Source: Brevinematales bacterium
GTDB lineage: Bacteria; Spirochaetota; Brevinematia; DTOW01
NCBI GenBank assembly: GCA_026415355.1
Contig: JAOAHF010000002.1
Span: 1 to 64,000, forward strand
Length of the DNA: 64,000 nt
Reading direction: 5' to 3'
The notes under the pieces were generated by a model. That model was not told the DNA's origin. It saw nothing but the letters and a program-made list of their open reading frames with translations, and did not search any database. Shown in pieces: positions 56,404 to 64,000 of this stretch. Both the position numbers and the translations under genes were made by a program. Numbering within the stretch: position 1 is the first letter of the stretch; the number at the start of each line of letters is the position of its first letter.

Positions 56404-57127
56404 AATTCAAGTTTTCGGTATCATTTTTGATACCAATTATATCTCTAAAATTTTCAAAACTTTCCCTTGTTAAATATACTTCGCGTATTCCTAGAGACTT
56501 AATTTTCTCGATTGATTTATCATCAAGCACAAAACCTTCTTTATATATCACAGCTTTATTCTTCAAAATTGGAGCACCTAAAACCATACCTTCAACAAGA
56601 TCATCAACGGAAACTTTTATACCCGTTTCAAGCTCTTTTTTCACACTGCTATTTTCAAAACTACCTTGATTCGAAGAATCTGAAACAGAACTAATGGATG
56701 ATTGAGTAGTAGTAGTAGTATCTTTGTTTAACTTTGAAACATAAGATGGAACATCTTTGAGCTCTTCTTCAATTATAATCTTTTTTACAGTTTCGAGTAG
56801 TTTTGTAGGAGATACAGGCTTAACAAGATACGCTTTTATATTATACGAAGCCATCTCTTTAACATCGTACACTGACGAACTTGCACTAACAACTATTATA
56901 GGTATTTTTGAATACTTCAAATCCTTTGATATAGTATTAGCAAATCTAAAGCCACTCATACCTGGCATATATAAGTCAAGTATTATAATGTCTGGTAATA
57001 TAGTTTTAAGAACATTCAATGCTTCATTACCATTCATAGCAACAACAACTTCATACCCCTTCATTGTTAAAGTATCATAAAATAATCTGATATTTAATGG
57101 GTTATCTTCAACCAATAAAATCTTCAT
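56375..57127 (-). CDS. Response regulator with HD-GYP-associated-type C-terminal domain
   Basis: The 250-residue protein has a receiver domain (1-120; phosphoacceptor D51 in IIILDLYMPGMSG). A Ser/Thr-rich linker (about 135-165) follows, then a small C-terminal domain of the form VDDLVEGMVLGAPILKNKAVIYKEGFVLDDKSIEKIKSLGIREVYL. That domain resembles the one often found before HD-GYP c-di-GMP phosphodiesterases, but no HD-GYP domain follows. There is no DNA-binding domain. It is first gene of a pair with the histidine kinase. The output is unknown. Confidence 0.82.
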   Translation of the reverse strand: MKILLVEDNPLNIRLFYDTLTMKGYEVVVAMNGNEALNVLKTILPDIIILDLYMPGMSGFRFANTISKDLKYSKIPIIVVSASSSVYDVKEMASYNIKAYLVKPVSPTKLLETVKKIIIEEELKDVPSYVSKLNKDTTTTTQSSISSVSDSSNQGSFENSSVKKELETGIKVSVDDLVEGMVLGAPILKNKAVIYKEGFVLDDKSIEKIKSLGIREVYLTRESFENFRDIIGIKNDTENLNFDPFKEFDE

Positions 57128-57158
57128 ATTATTATGATATGAGTTTTAAATTCATTTT

Positions 57159-58151
57159 TCAATAAACAATAAATCTCGATCTTATAGCTCCTGCCTCCTT
57201 CATGAGAAGTAAAATTTGAATCAAATCGTCAGATTTTACACCTAACTTCGATAGATGATCAACAAAATCTTTTAGATAATTTGATGGAATATAATACACT
57301 TCACCTCTCTCAAAGAAGTTTAGTTCTCCAAACTCTATTCTCATTCCCTTATAAGAAATACTTGTATTATAAACTCTAGGATTACCGGTTATTATTATGC
57401 TGCTACTCCTCTGGTCTATAACAACAAAAGACTCGTCCGGAATACTAACTTCAGTATCCATAACTCTAGATACAAAATCAAACTCATTACCTTGAAACTC
57501 CTGCGGTATCTCTATCTCTAAAGTGTTAACATCAATAACTTTTATGTTAATTTTCTCAAAATTCTCCTTCAGTAATTTAATAACTCCATTTATAGAAGGA
57601 GGAGATAAATTTTCGAAAAACAATCTAAAACTACCTTGATCTATTGATGAAGTTCCTAAATCAACACTAACTAATCCTCCATTTGGCACAATTCCAGTTG
57701 TCTTCACATTGCCCTTTGGAGTTATTACACTACCCTGCGCATACGCTACTACATTACCCTCAGAATCCTTAAGTGGAGTAGTAATTAAAAATCCACCTTC
57801 AAGTGACCTAGCATCAAATATTGAAGAAACATTTACATCGAAAGTAGTACCTTTCTTAAAATTACTAGGTATTCTAGCAGAAACCAAAACAAACGCAGTA
57901 TTCCTCATTTGAATATTAGTATGAGATATATCTATTCCAAATTTTCTCAAGTGCTCTATTATTGAAAGTGAAGTAGCATAGTTTTTTGAAGTATCTCCAG
58001 TTCCCTTAAGACCAACAACGACACTATATCCGTAAACCTGTATGCTATCACTACCAACTATCCTAGCAATATCTTTTATCTTCAAACTTTCAGAATACAA
58101 ACCTAAAGGCAATATAAGTAACATTAAAGAAACAAAACACAAAAACCTCAT
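57159..58151 (-). CDS. flgI: Flagellar P-ring protein FlgI
   Basis: FlgI forms the P ring around the flagellar rod. From the ATG at 58151 it is a 330-residue protein with signal peptide (FLCFVSLMLLILPLGLYS), then IKDIARIVGSDSIQVYGYSVVVGLKGTGDTS, AFVLVSARIPSNFKKGTTFDVNVSSIFDARSLEGG and PNGGLVSVDLG. A start 17 codons upstream would place charged residues before the signal. The protein is a little shorter than many FlgI proteins. flgH and flgJ are not adjacent. Confidence 0.92.
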   Translation of the reverse strand: MRFLCFVSLMLLILPLGLYSESLKIKDIARIVGSDSIQVYGYSVVVGLKGTGDTSKNYATSLSIIEHLRKFGIDISHTNIQMRNTAFVLVSARIPSNFKKGTTFDVNVSSIFDARSLEGGFLITTPLKDSEGNVVAYAQGSVITPKGNVKTTGIVPNGGLVSVDLGTSSIDQGSFRLFFENLSPPSINGVIKLLKENFEKINIKVIDVNTLEIEIPQEFQGNEFDFVSRVMDTEVSIPDESFVVIDQRSSSIIITGNPRVYNTSISYKGMRIEFGELNFFERGEVYYIPSNYLKDFVDHLSKLGVKSDDLIQILLLMKEAGAIRSRFIVY

Positions 58152-58401
58152 ATTAAAATTTTCGTTTTCAAAGAAATCAACAAAAGTTTTTAACAAACAC
58201 AAAATCCTGAATCTATAACCAACTTAGCAATAGGTATTACATTTAAGTCAAAACATCACCGATCAACTAAACTCTGAACTCATTAATTCAACCTCAAAAA
58301 CCCATTATCAACCTTTAAATTAGCTTACCATAACCTTTCACAAAACTTAACTAAAACTTCTTAAATATCAATTAATCACTTTTCACCAGACGAACTTATT
58401 T

Positions 58402-59670
58402 CTAAACTGTTTTAACTAAAAATCTAAACGATACAAATACAGAAGACAAAATCGAAAGTACTACACTAGAAACTACCGGAACTAGAATATCACTCGATGT
58501 AATTTGGAAAAACTCTTTTTTGACAAATGTCTTAATAACATCATATTGATCTATAAGAATTGATGCATAACTAGTAAATACACTCTGAGATATCAAACTA
58601 GAAATAAGAGAAAAAACAAAAACAATAAGAGTAATCAATATTGATATTGAAAGAGAAATATACAACTTATTTGCTCCTAATAGTCTTAGGAGTGACAAAA
58701 ACTCAACTTTAGTAGCAACAAAAAGCATAATTGATATAAAAACAGAAACAACAGCAAATATTCCAACAAGAATTATCAATCCCAAAACTATGTAAGATAT
58801 GAATGATTTTATATTCTCAACAAAAACAGTTTTATCCGTTGAAGTTTCAATAACATATCCCATCCTTTTTATTCTTTCGATAACTGAATTAACATACTCA
58901 TGAGAAACAACCTCAACATACAACATTGAGAAACTTGGCTTGTACTCAGGAACTAACTCTTTAGCAAGGTAAGTAGCAGCATTTATAGGCATACATATAC
59001 TCAAAGCAGGTATATTCTCACTTATACCAACTATTTGTCCCTCTTTCTCAAAGTACTTTGGTAATGTTCTGAAACTCGATTTACCCGCAAAAAAAGAAAA
59101 CTTCAGCCCTTTGAGAATATTTTCATTAACAGTTGGAGTACCTTGTCCCCTAGCAAATGCTAGATTGTATCCTTCTATTATACTTTTTGGGACCACAAAA
59201 GGTATACTCTTTTCTCCTTCCACATATTTGAAAGAGTACCCCTTAAATATATCTTTTCTAACAAGCTCATAATCAATACCATAAGTAATCATATCAGATC
59301 TACCAACTATTCCAAACACTCTCAATATAACACTACTTGGAAAAGGTACCTCCATTACCCTATAAACTTTTTTAACACCTTTTATCCTTGAGATTTTCAT
59401 GTATTCATTTTGAGTAATTCTAGAACCTTTGACTTCACCTGCAAATATAGTCTTCGGTATAACTCTAGGAGTTACCTTTATAGTATCTGGTGGTAACTTG
59501 GAACCTATACTCTCCTCGACAGTTTTATTAACAGCATTCCTAACACCTAGAATTACAACAACAAAAGAAGAAAATACAAATATTGATATTAACAGAAAAA
59601 CAAGATAAATCTTCCCTTTTTGAAGTAGTAACTTTTGTATACTCAAAAAATTAAGAAACCAAGAAATCAT
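58402..59670 (-). CDS. FtsX-like (LolC/E-type) ABC transporter permease
   Basis: The 422-residue protein has the MacB/FtsX/LolC layout: one N-terminal membrane helix (about 20-43), a large periplasmic domain (about 45-285) and three C-terminal helices (about 288-320, 335-370, 395-418). Lipoprotein release (LolCDE-like) is the likely role, but no ATPase gene is adjacent. Its start overlaps the murA stop by four bases, so it is the last gene of the rpmE-murA-permease unit. Confidence 0.8.
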   Translation of the reverse strand: MISWFLNFLSIQKLLLQKGKIYLVFLLISIFVFSSFVVVILGVRNAVNKTVEESIGSKLPPDTIKVTPRVIPKTIFAGEVKGSRITQNEYMKISRIKGVKKVYRVMEVPFPSSVILRVFGIVGRSDMITYGIDYELVRKDIFKGYSFKYVEGEKSIPFVVPKSIIEGYNLAFARGQGTPTVNENILKGLKFSFFAGKSSFRTLPKYFEKEGQIVGISENIPALSICMPINAATYLAKELVPEYKPSFSMLYVEVVSHEYVNSVIERIKRMGYVIETSTDKTVFVENIKSFISYIVLGLIILVGIFAVVSVFISIMLFVATKVEFLSLLRLLGANKLYISLSISILITLIVFVFSLISSLISQSVFTSYASILIDQYDVIKTFVKKEFFQITSSDILVPVVSSVVLSILSSVFVSFRFLVKTV

Positions 59671-60938
59671 ATAAGATCAGCTTTTTCTCTGGAGACTTTT
59701 GCTCCAAGTTTAGAAAGTTTTTCTTCAATTCTTTCATAACCTCTATCAACATGGTAGAGTCTAAGCAACTCACCTTTTCCCTCTGCTCCCAAAAGTGCAA
59801 TTATCAATCCTGCACCACCTCTCAAATCTGAAGCCATAACAGTAGCAGAATAAAGCTTCTCAACACCTCTTATTATTGCGGAAGCGTTTTCTATAGTTAT
59901 ATCCGCTCCCATTCTATTCATTTCAGCCGCATGGGCAAATCTATTCTGAAATATTCTTTCAGTTATCACACTTATACCCCTTGATTTTGTTAAAACAGCC
60001 ATAAGCTGAGCCTGCAAATCTGTTGGGAATAAAGGATAAGGCAAAGTAACTACATTAACAGGTTCATATCTATCTATACCCTTAACAAGTATAGTATCTT
60101 TAGTAGTCTCGATTCTTGCACCCATTTGTCTAAAAACATTTATAGGTTCAGTTAAATGGCTTGGCTCAACATTTCTAAGTAATACCTCTCCACCCGTCAT
60201 CATACCTGCTAAAATATAAGTACCTGCCTCAATTCTATCTGGTATAACAGTGTATTCACATCCTTTTAGCTTTTTAACACCTTCTACCACTATCGTATTA
60301 GTTCCGTGTCCTTTTATCTTAGCACCACACTTTATGAGAAAATTAGCTAGATCTACAACTTCAGGCTCCATAGCAGCATTATCAATGACAGTAGTTCCTC
60401 TAGCAAGCGTAGCAGCCATCATAACGTTTTCAGTAGCAACAACACTAGTACCATTAATACCAAGCATATTAACGAAACCACCCGTAAGTCCATCAGTTTC
60501 AGCAACAATGTAACCATGCTCTACCTTAACACTAGCACCAAGTATTCGCATCCCTTTTATATGTAGATCAACAGGTCTAGGTCCTATAGCACAACCACCA
60601 GGAAAAGAAACTCTAGCTCTTCTTCTCTTAGCAAGAAGGGGACCTAAAACCGCTATTGAAGCACGTATTTTCTTAACTATCTCATAAGGTGCTTCATACG
60701 GTTCCTCAGTCTTACTCTTTATTACCATCGTACCATTGGAAAATTTGATCTCTTTACCAAGTATTTCAAGGAGTTTTTTCATTACTCTGACATCTTCTAA
60801 ATCAGGTACATTGTGTATAATAACATCATCTTCTAATAAGATGGTAGCAGAAATTATAGGAAGAACTGAATTTTTAGCTCCACTAATCTCAACCTCACCG
60901 TATAATTTTATCCCTCCCTCAACTACCAACTTATCCAT
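59667..60938 (-). CDS. murA: UDP-N-acetylglucosamine 1-carboxyvinyltransferase
   Basis: MurA commits UDP-GlcNAc to peptidoglycan by adding enolpyruvate. The 423-residue protein has K22 in EISGAKNSVLPII, the active-site C116 in SFPGGCAIGPRPVDLH (the fosfomycin-target Cys is present), ATLARGTTVIDNAAMEPEVVDLA and DLRGGAGLIIALL. It sits two bases after rpmE and overlaps the permease gene. Confidence 0.97.
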   Translation of the reverse strand: MDKLVVEGGIKLYGEVEISGAKNSVLPIISATILLEDDVIIHNVPDLEDVRVMKKLLEILGKEIKFSNGTMVIKSKTEEPYEAPYEIVKKIRASIAVLGPLLAKRRRARVSFPGGCAIGPRPVDLHIKGMRILGASVKVEHGYIVAETDGLTGGFVNMLGINGTSVVATENVMMAATLARGTTVIDNAAMEPEVVDLANFLIKCGAKIKGHGTNTIVVEGVKKLKGCEYTVIPDRIEAGTYILAGMMTGGEVLLRNVEPSHLTEPINVFRQMGARIETTKDTILVKGIDRYEPVNVVTLPYPLFPTDLQAQLMAVLTKSRGISVITERIFQNRFAHAAEMNRMGADITIENASAIIRGVEKLYSATVMASDLRGGAGLIIALLGAEGKGELLRLYHVDRGYERIEEKLSKLGAKVSREKADLI

Positions 60939-60940
60939 AA

Positions 60941-61141
60941 CTACCTAACTTTGTATTTCTTCTTGAATTTATCAACTCTACCACCAGCATCTACTATTTT
61001 TTTTCTACCAGTATAGAAGGGATGACAATTTGAGCAAACTTCTATATATTCCTCATCAAAAACGGATAATATCTCAATAACATTACCGCAACCACATCTA
61101 ACCTTCGAGACTTTCAAAGCAGGATGAATTCCTTTTTTCAT
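60941..61141 (-). CDS. rpmE: 50S ribosomal protein L31 (zinc form)
   Basis: From the ATG at 61141 the protein is 66 residues and starts [20 protein letters not shown] as L31 does; 15 codons upstream are not family-like. The zinc ligands CxC and CxxC are present ([20 protein letters not shown]), so it is the C+ form used when zinc is plentiful. GAGGAT lies upstream. It heads the unit with murA. Confidence 0.95.
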   Translation of the reverse strand: MKKGIHPALKVSKVRCGCGNVIEILSVFDEEYIEVCSNCHPFYTGRKKIVDAGGRVDKFKKKYKVR

Positions 61142-61333
61142 ACCATCCTCACAACATTTAGTATTTATTATACACTCAAACAACAACTTCTTTCAAGAAA
61201 AGTCCTTTTTAAACAATAAAGTCTGAAATTTTTTGAGAGATGCTTCATAAAATAGCTTAAGGTTATGGAAATGGATATTTTTAGTATATAACATCTCTTG
61301 CTTCTCTGTTTTCTTTCTTTTGAAAATAACACC

Positions 61334-61347
61334 AAAAGGAGGTGATC
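61334..61347 (+). other. Orphan maximal Shine-Dalgarno sequence
   Basis: AAAAGGAGGTGATC matches the reverse complement of the 16S 3' end almost completely, but no start codon follows at a useful distance. It may be a relic of a lost gene start. Confidence 0.35.
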
Positions 61348-61444
61348 TGAAAACTTACCTATTATTGAGTATTCCAGTTTCATATCCTATTCTATCCAAT
61401 TTTTCATTCAAGTATCAAACAATAAATTAAAAACTTTCTATTTG

Positions 61445-61466
61445 TCTTTTCTTATGAAAGAAAAGA
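61445..61466. repeat. Inverted repeat (9-bp stem)
   Basis: TCTTTTCTT and AAGAAAAGA pair around ATGA. There is no T-run after it on the plus strand. It lies 24 bases before the G/T-rich segment begins. Confidence 0.4.
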
Positions 61467-61577
61467 TTTAAAAACTACTTGGATGAGTTATGAGCACATG
61501 GTATTCAGATTACTCTTATACAAAGAATGCTAATAAAGGTTTAGAGTTTTATGATACACTCGTAGTGGAGTCTTGAT

Positions 61578-62415
61578 ATGGGAAAGAATGAGAGTATTTA
61601 CCTTGGTGCTGGGAGTGTTGAGAATATTAACTCTACGAAGTATGAAGATTTTCTAAGAGATATATACCCTGTTAGTGTAGTCTCAAAGCTGGATTATTTG
61701 ATGAATGTGGCAATAGAAACACCATTGTATTTTGTGAATAAGGAGCTTATAGATTTGTTATGCCCACCTAAACCGAAGATAAGACCAGAGATAGACAAAA
61801 AATAGGCCCTGTGTAGGTGTCTTTGTCTCTAATTTCAAGGAAACTGGGGAGCCTAAATATGATAATGTATTACTAAGGCTGGAATATCCAAGCATATTTA
61901 TATGTCTTGAAAGGGTATACAATCAAGCAGAAGAAGAAAATATTAGTCTTCAAGTATCTTTTGAGTCGGTGTATTATCACGAGTTGGGACATGCATATTT
62001 TTATACTCCTATTAGAGACACAAATTCACAGGGAAATGTACATTACTATGTTATTTCGGAGTCTCTTGCTAACGCAGTAGCCTATGAGAGATTTAGGTCA
62101 CAAGAGGAGATAGCGCAATTTTTGAAAGATGTTTCAGGGCAACCACCAGAGTATCGTGGATATGTTGTTTTTGTGAATTTTGGTAATTATCCAGAAGGAG
62201 GATCTGGCAAAAAGTCTCTCACTAGAGATGTGGAGGTAGATCTTCAAAAAATAGAAGATCTCCAGAAAATACAGGCCTTCAAGGGTATAACTCCCACTAT
62301 AGCACTGTATCCTGAAATGTTCAGACCAGTAATATTTAAAAGAATATGGAAAAGCAAATTTTTCAAGGATGAATTCTTTGACGAATTGGAAGAATTTATT
62401 AAAAGCGAGGTATGA
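61578..62415 (+). pseudogene. HELGH zinc metallopeptidase-like gene with a frameshift at an A6 run
   Basis: An ATG at 61578 (GGAG upstream) opens 75 codons that stop at TAG 61803. The next frame is open from 61795 to 62415 and carries on a plausible protein: its first 54 codons precede any start, so it is a continuation and not a separate gene. Removing one A from the six at 61797-61802 joins the parts into about 278 residues. The joined protein has IFICLERVYNQA, then YYHELGHAYFY (HExxH zinc site) and SESLANAVAYE, whose Glu could be the third ligand. No signal peptide is visible. The ankyrin gene overlaps or follows directly. Whether the shift is a mutation, sequencing error or slippage cannot be told. 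Confidence 0.7.
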
Positions 62416-62432
62416 TAATAAGGAGGAATGTT

Positions 62433-63479
62433 ATGAAAAGTGAAGAGTTTTATCTGGAAAATATTCTAGGTGCTACAAGGAATGACGAACTGAAAACTAT
62501 TGAAGAGATACCTATCTCTACACTTTCTGAAATTCTCAAGAATGAACAATCTTCCAAAACATTAGCAACTCATTGTGCTTCCTACGGCAGGACTAGTATA
62601 GCCAAGTTTTTGTATTCAAAAGGACTTAACTTTAAATTCAAGGACGATAAAAATGGTCAGACTCCTTTACATTATGCCGTTGGTTCAGGAGAATATTCTA
62701 TGGTTGAGTTCCTTGTAGATATTGGACTAGATGTTAATGAAAAGACAAGTTATGGTCTTACACCACTGCACATAGCGGTGGATAGGGATAACAAGAAGAT
62801 AGTAGATCTTCTTTTGAGAAGAGGAGCTAGGGTGGATGCCGTAGATTTTGAAGGAAAGACACCACTGCACATAGCATGTATTAATAATTTTAGAAGAATT
62901 GCGGAAATTCTATTAAAAAGAGGGGCAGATATAAATGCTAGAGATTTTCAGGGGTGGACACCACTTCACTATGCGTTCTACTACAACAGTTCTGATGTTG
63001 CTCTTCCCCTTATAAGCAAGGGGGCAGACAGCAAGAATAGAGACAATAGTGGTATGACTCCACTGCATCTGGCTTGTATGAGAGATAACGTAGATGTTAT
63101 CATGGCAACTATAAAAGACGTAAAGGATCTTGGGGTCATGGATGGTAAAGGGACGCCTGCTATAGTTCTGGCAGATATCTATCGTAGCACTAAAGTTCTT
63201 GATTTTGTAAAGAGTTTTGAAGGAGGAGAAAGTTTGTTAAGTGATGCAAAGATTTTTTACCACATGGTAAGAGTGTTTTCCGGAATTCAAGGAACGGTTA
63301 GGAAAATTACTAATCCTTTGGGTATCTATGATTCAGGATCGGAAAGCACAAAATCAGGCATAGAAAACTCTAATATAGTTGATCATCTCAAGGAAACCTT
63401 TACAATATCAGAGAGCATAAAATTGGATAATGGTTTTAGACTGACTAGAATTTCAAGAAGACCAAATTATATATTGTAG
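62433..63479 (+). CDS. Ankyrin-repeat protein
   Basis: AGGAGG at 62421-62426 supports the ATG at 62433; an ATG at 62412 that overlaps the peptidase stop (ATGA) is an alternative. The roughly 348-residue product has about six ankyrin repeats between residues 60 and 245 (NGQTPLHYAVGSGEYSMVEFLV, YGLTPLHIAVDRDNKKIVDLLL, EGKTPLHIACINNFRRIAEILL, QGWTPLHYAF, SGMTPLHLAC). An unassigned 100-residue C-terminus follows. There is no signal peptide, so it is cytoplasmic as read. The tight coupling to the peptidase gene suggests a partner or inhibitor role; that is inference. Coding composition is G/T-rich, unlike other plus-strand genes here. Confidence 0.85.
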   Translation: MKSEEFYLENILGATRNDELKTIEEIPISTLSEILKNEQSSKTLATHCASYGRTSIAKFLYSKGLNFKFKDDKNGQTPLHYAVGSGEYSMVEFLVDIGLDVNEKTSYGLTPLHIAVDRDNKKIVDLLLRRGARVDAVDFEGKTPLHIACINNFRRIAEILLKRGADINARDFQGWTPLHYAFYYNSSDVALPLISKGADSKNRDNSGMTPLHLACMRDNVDVIMATIKDVKDLGVMDGKGTPAIVLADIYRSTKVLDFVKSFEGGESLLSDAKIFYHMVRVFSGIQGTVRKITNPLGIYDSGSESTKSGIENSNIVDHLKETFTISESIKLDNGFRLTRISRRPNYIL

Positions 63480-63610
63480 ATTGATATTCTAGTGGTAACA
63501 ATATTGGTCAGTTAGTATCGCTTTTGAGGATCGGATCTATTCGAGTACCTTCTCTTTCTTATTAACTCAATTAAAAGGACTTTCTATAGATACCATTACT
63601 TTTTAAATTT

Positions 63611-63626
63611 AATTGAAATTTCAATT
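63611..63626. promoter_or_regulatory. 16-bp perfect palindrome
   Basis: AATTGAAATTTCAATT is perfectly palindromic and lies 24 bases before the last gene's start. It may be an operator, though its low complexity weakens the case. Confidence 0.3.
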
Positions 63627-63649
63627 GTTATTTGATAAAATGAAAGTAT

Positions 63650-64000
63650 ATGTTAGAAGTAAAAGAATTTTTTCTTTATACTTCAAAAGAAAAGTTTTTA
63701 TCAAATGAGTACGTAAAAGATATCGAAAAAGTATATCATGAGTTTATTAAAGGCAATAAAAATGCAATAAAGGATAAAATTAACCTTTTCAGAGATACTA
63801 CCAGACTTGTATTCGGTATTGAAATGAGTGACAAAGAAGTAGTCTATCACTGGGAAAACATATTTGACATAAGAAAGGGATTTCCAAACTATGACATAAG
63901 AATAATAAGTTTTGATTATTTTCTCAACAATCACAAAATTTATAATCCAAAGATAATAGAAATGGAAAAATTTATAGGACTACTTGAAACAATGCTACAA
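63650..64000 (+). CDS. Hypothetical protein, cut by the window end
   Basis: An ATG at 63650 starts a frame that is still open at the last base (117 codons seen). The visible part is soluble, helical and charged, with a segment VVYHWENIFDIRKGFPNYDIRIISFDYF and no motif I recognise. Codons are A-rich, as in the other plus-strand backbone genes and unlike the preceding ankyrin gene. No strong ribosome site precedes it. The function is unknown. Confidence 0.55.
   Translation, partial: MLEVKEFFLYTSKEKFLSNEYVKDIEKVYHEFIKGNKNAIKDKINLFRDTTRLVFGIEMSDKEVVYHWENIFDIRKGFPNYDIRIISFDYFLNNHKIYNPKIIEMEKFIGLLETMLQ

Larger units (their letters stand above)
61142..61577. other. 436-base stretch between rpmE and the metallopeptidase gene
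   Basis: This stretch holds an isolated near-perfect anti-16S complement (61334-61347), an inverted repeat (61445-61466) and a 28-codon frame (61490-61576) that ends one base before the peptidase ATG. No gene can be supported. It may be the left edge of an acquired or inverted segment. Confidence 0.4.

Noticed and set aside
61490-61576. 28-codon frame ending one base before the metallopeptidase ATG
   Set aside because: It is too short and has no clear ribosome site or motif. It could be a leader or a remnant, but nothing supports translation.
63480-63649. A tRNA or tRNA-derived attachment site after the ankyrin gene
   Set aside because: A GGATC...ATTCGAG stretch looked faintly like a T-arm, but no cloverleaf could be drawn.

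Overview
The window looks like chromosome from a strongly AT-rich, flagellated, double-membrane bacterium. The best reading is a spirochaete, possibly a Brevinematales-like lineage. That placement is inference, resting on a WhiG/FliA-type sigma factor, flagellar genes (fliF, flgG, flgI), a Rho_N+DUF4912 protein, Asn/Tyr-rich (TNYY) exported proteins, an OmpA-like protein and a B12-dependent ribonucleotide reductase. Gene density is high. I recognised no rRNA, tRNA, insertion sequence, prophage or CRISPR array.

Layout: 0.1-5 kb carries a membrane glycosyltransferase, a BcerS-like acetyltransferase and an operon of ECF sigma factor, zinc anti-sigma factor and outer-membrane protein. 5-9 kb has purN, an atypical SDR, two small exported YbjN-like genes (one with an in-frame stop) and dgt. 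9-16 kb has aspS, an aminotransferase, superoxide dismutase, two lipoproteins and two small unknowns. 16-22 kb has ruvB, a thioredoxin-fold protein, fliF, folK, a PhnP-like hydrolase and an NtrC-type regulator. 22-28 kb has nrdJ, dnaA, nusB and rpsL-rpsG. 28-38 kb has two flavin split-barrel proteins, a LysM/M23 endopeptidase, flgG, a manC-like gene, OmpA-like, CsoR/CstR-like, tmk, a CoA-binding protein, an HMA protein, a solute-binding protein and recN. 39-49 kb has clpC, gatA-dksA-rpmA, pirin, tusA-dsrE, hemW, mnmE and a Cas4-like nuclease. 49-61 kb has the sigma-28 factor, pcm, M23, argH, DUF4912, a response regulator/histidine kinase pair, flgI, an FtsX-like permease, murA and rpmE.

Minus-strand genes are G/T-rich on their coding strand and plus-strand genes are A-rich. 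This holds from one end to about 61 kb, so the minus strand is probably the leading strand throughout, with no skew switch at dnaA. The exception is a plus-strand segment at about 61.5-63.5 kb with G/T-rich coding sequence. It holds a frameshifted HELGH metallopeptidase followed by an ankyrin-repeat protein. This is the most accessory-looking part of the window and the best candidate for an undescribed system (peptidase effector plus ankyrin partner).

Many genes usually found in conserved operons stand alone or in reduced groups: fliF without fliG, rpsL-rpsG without fusA/tuf, rpmA without rplU, and dnaA without dnaN or an obvious oriC. This points to heavy operon break-up in the lineage.
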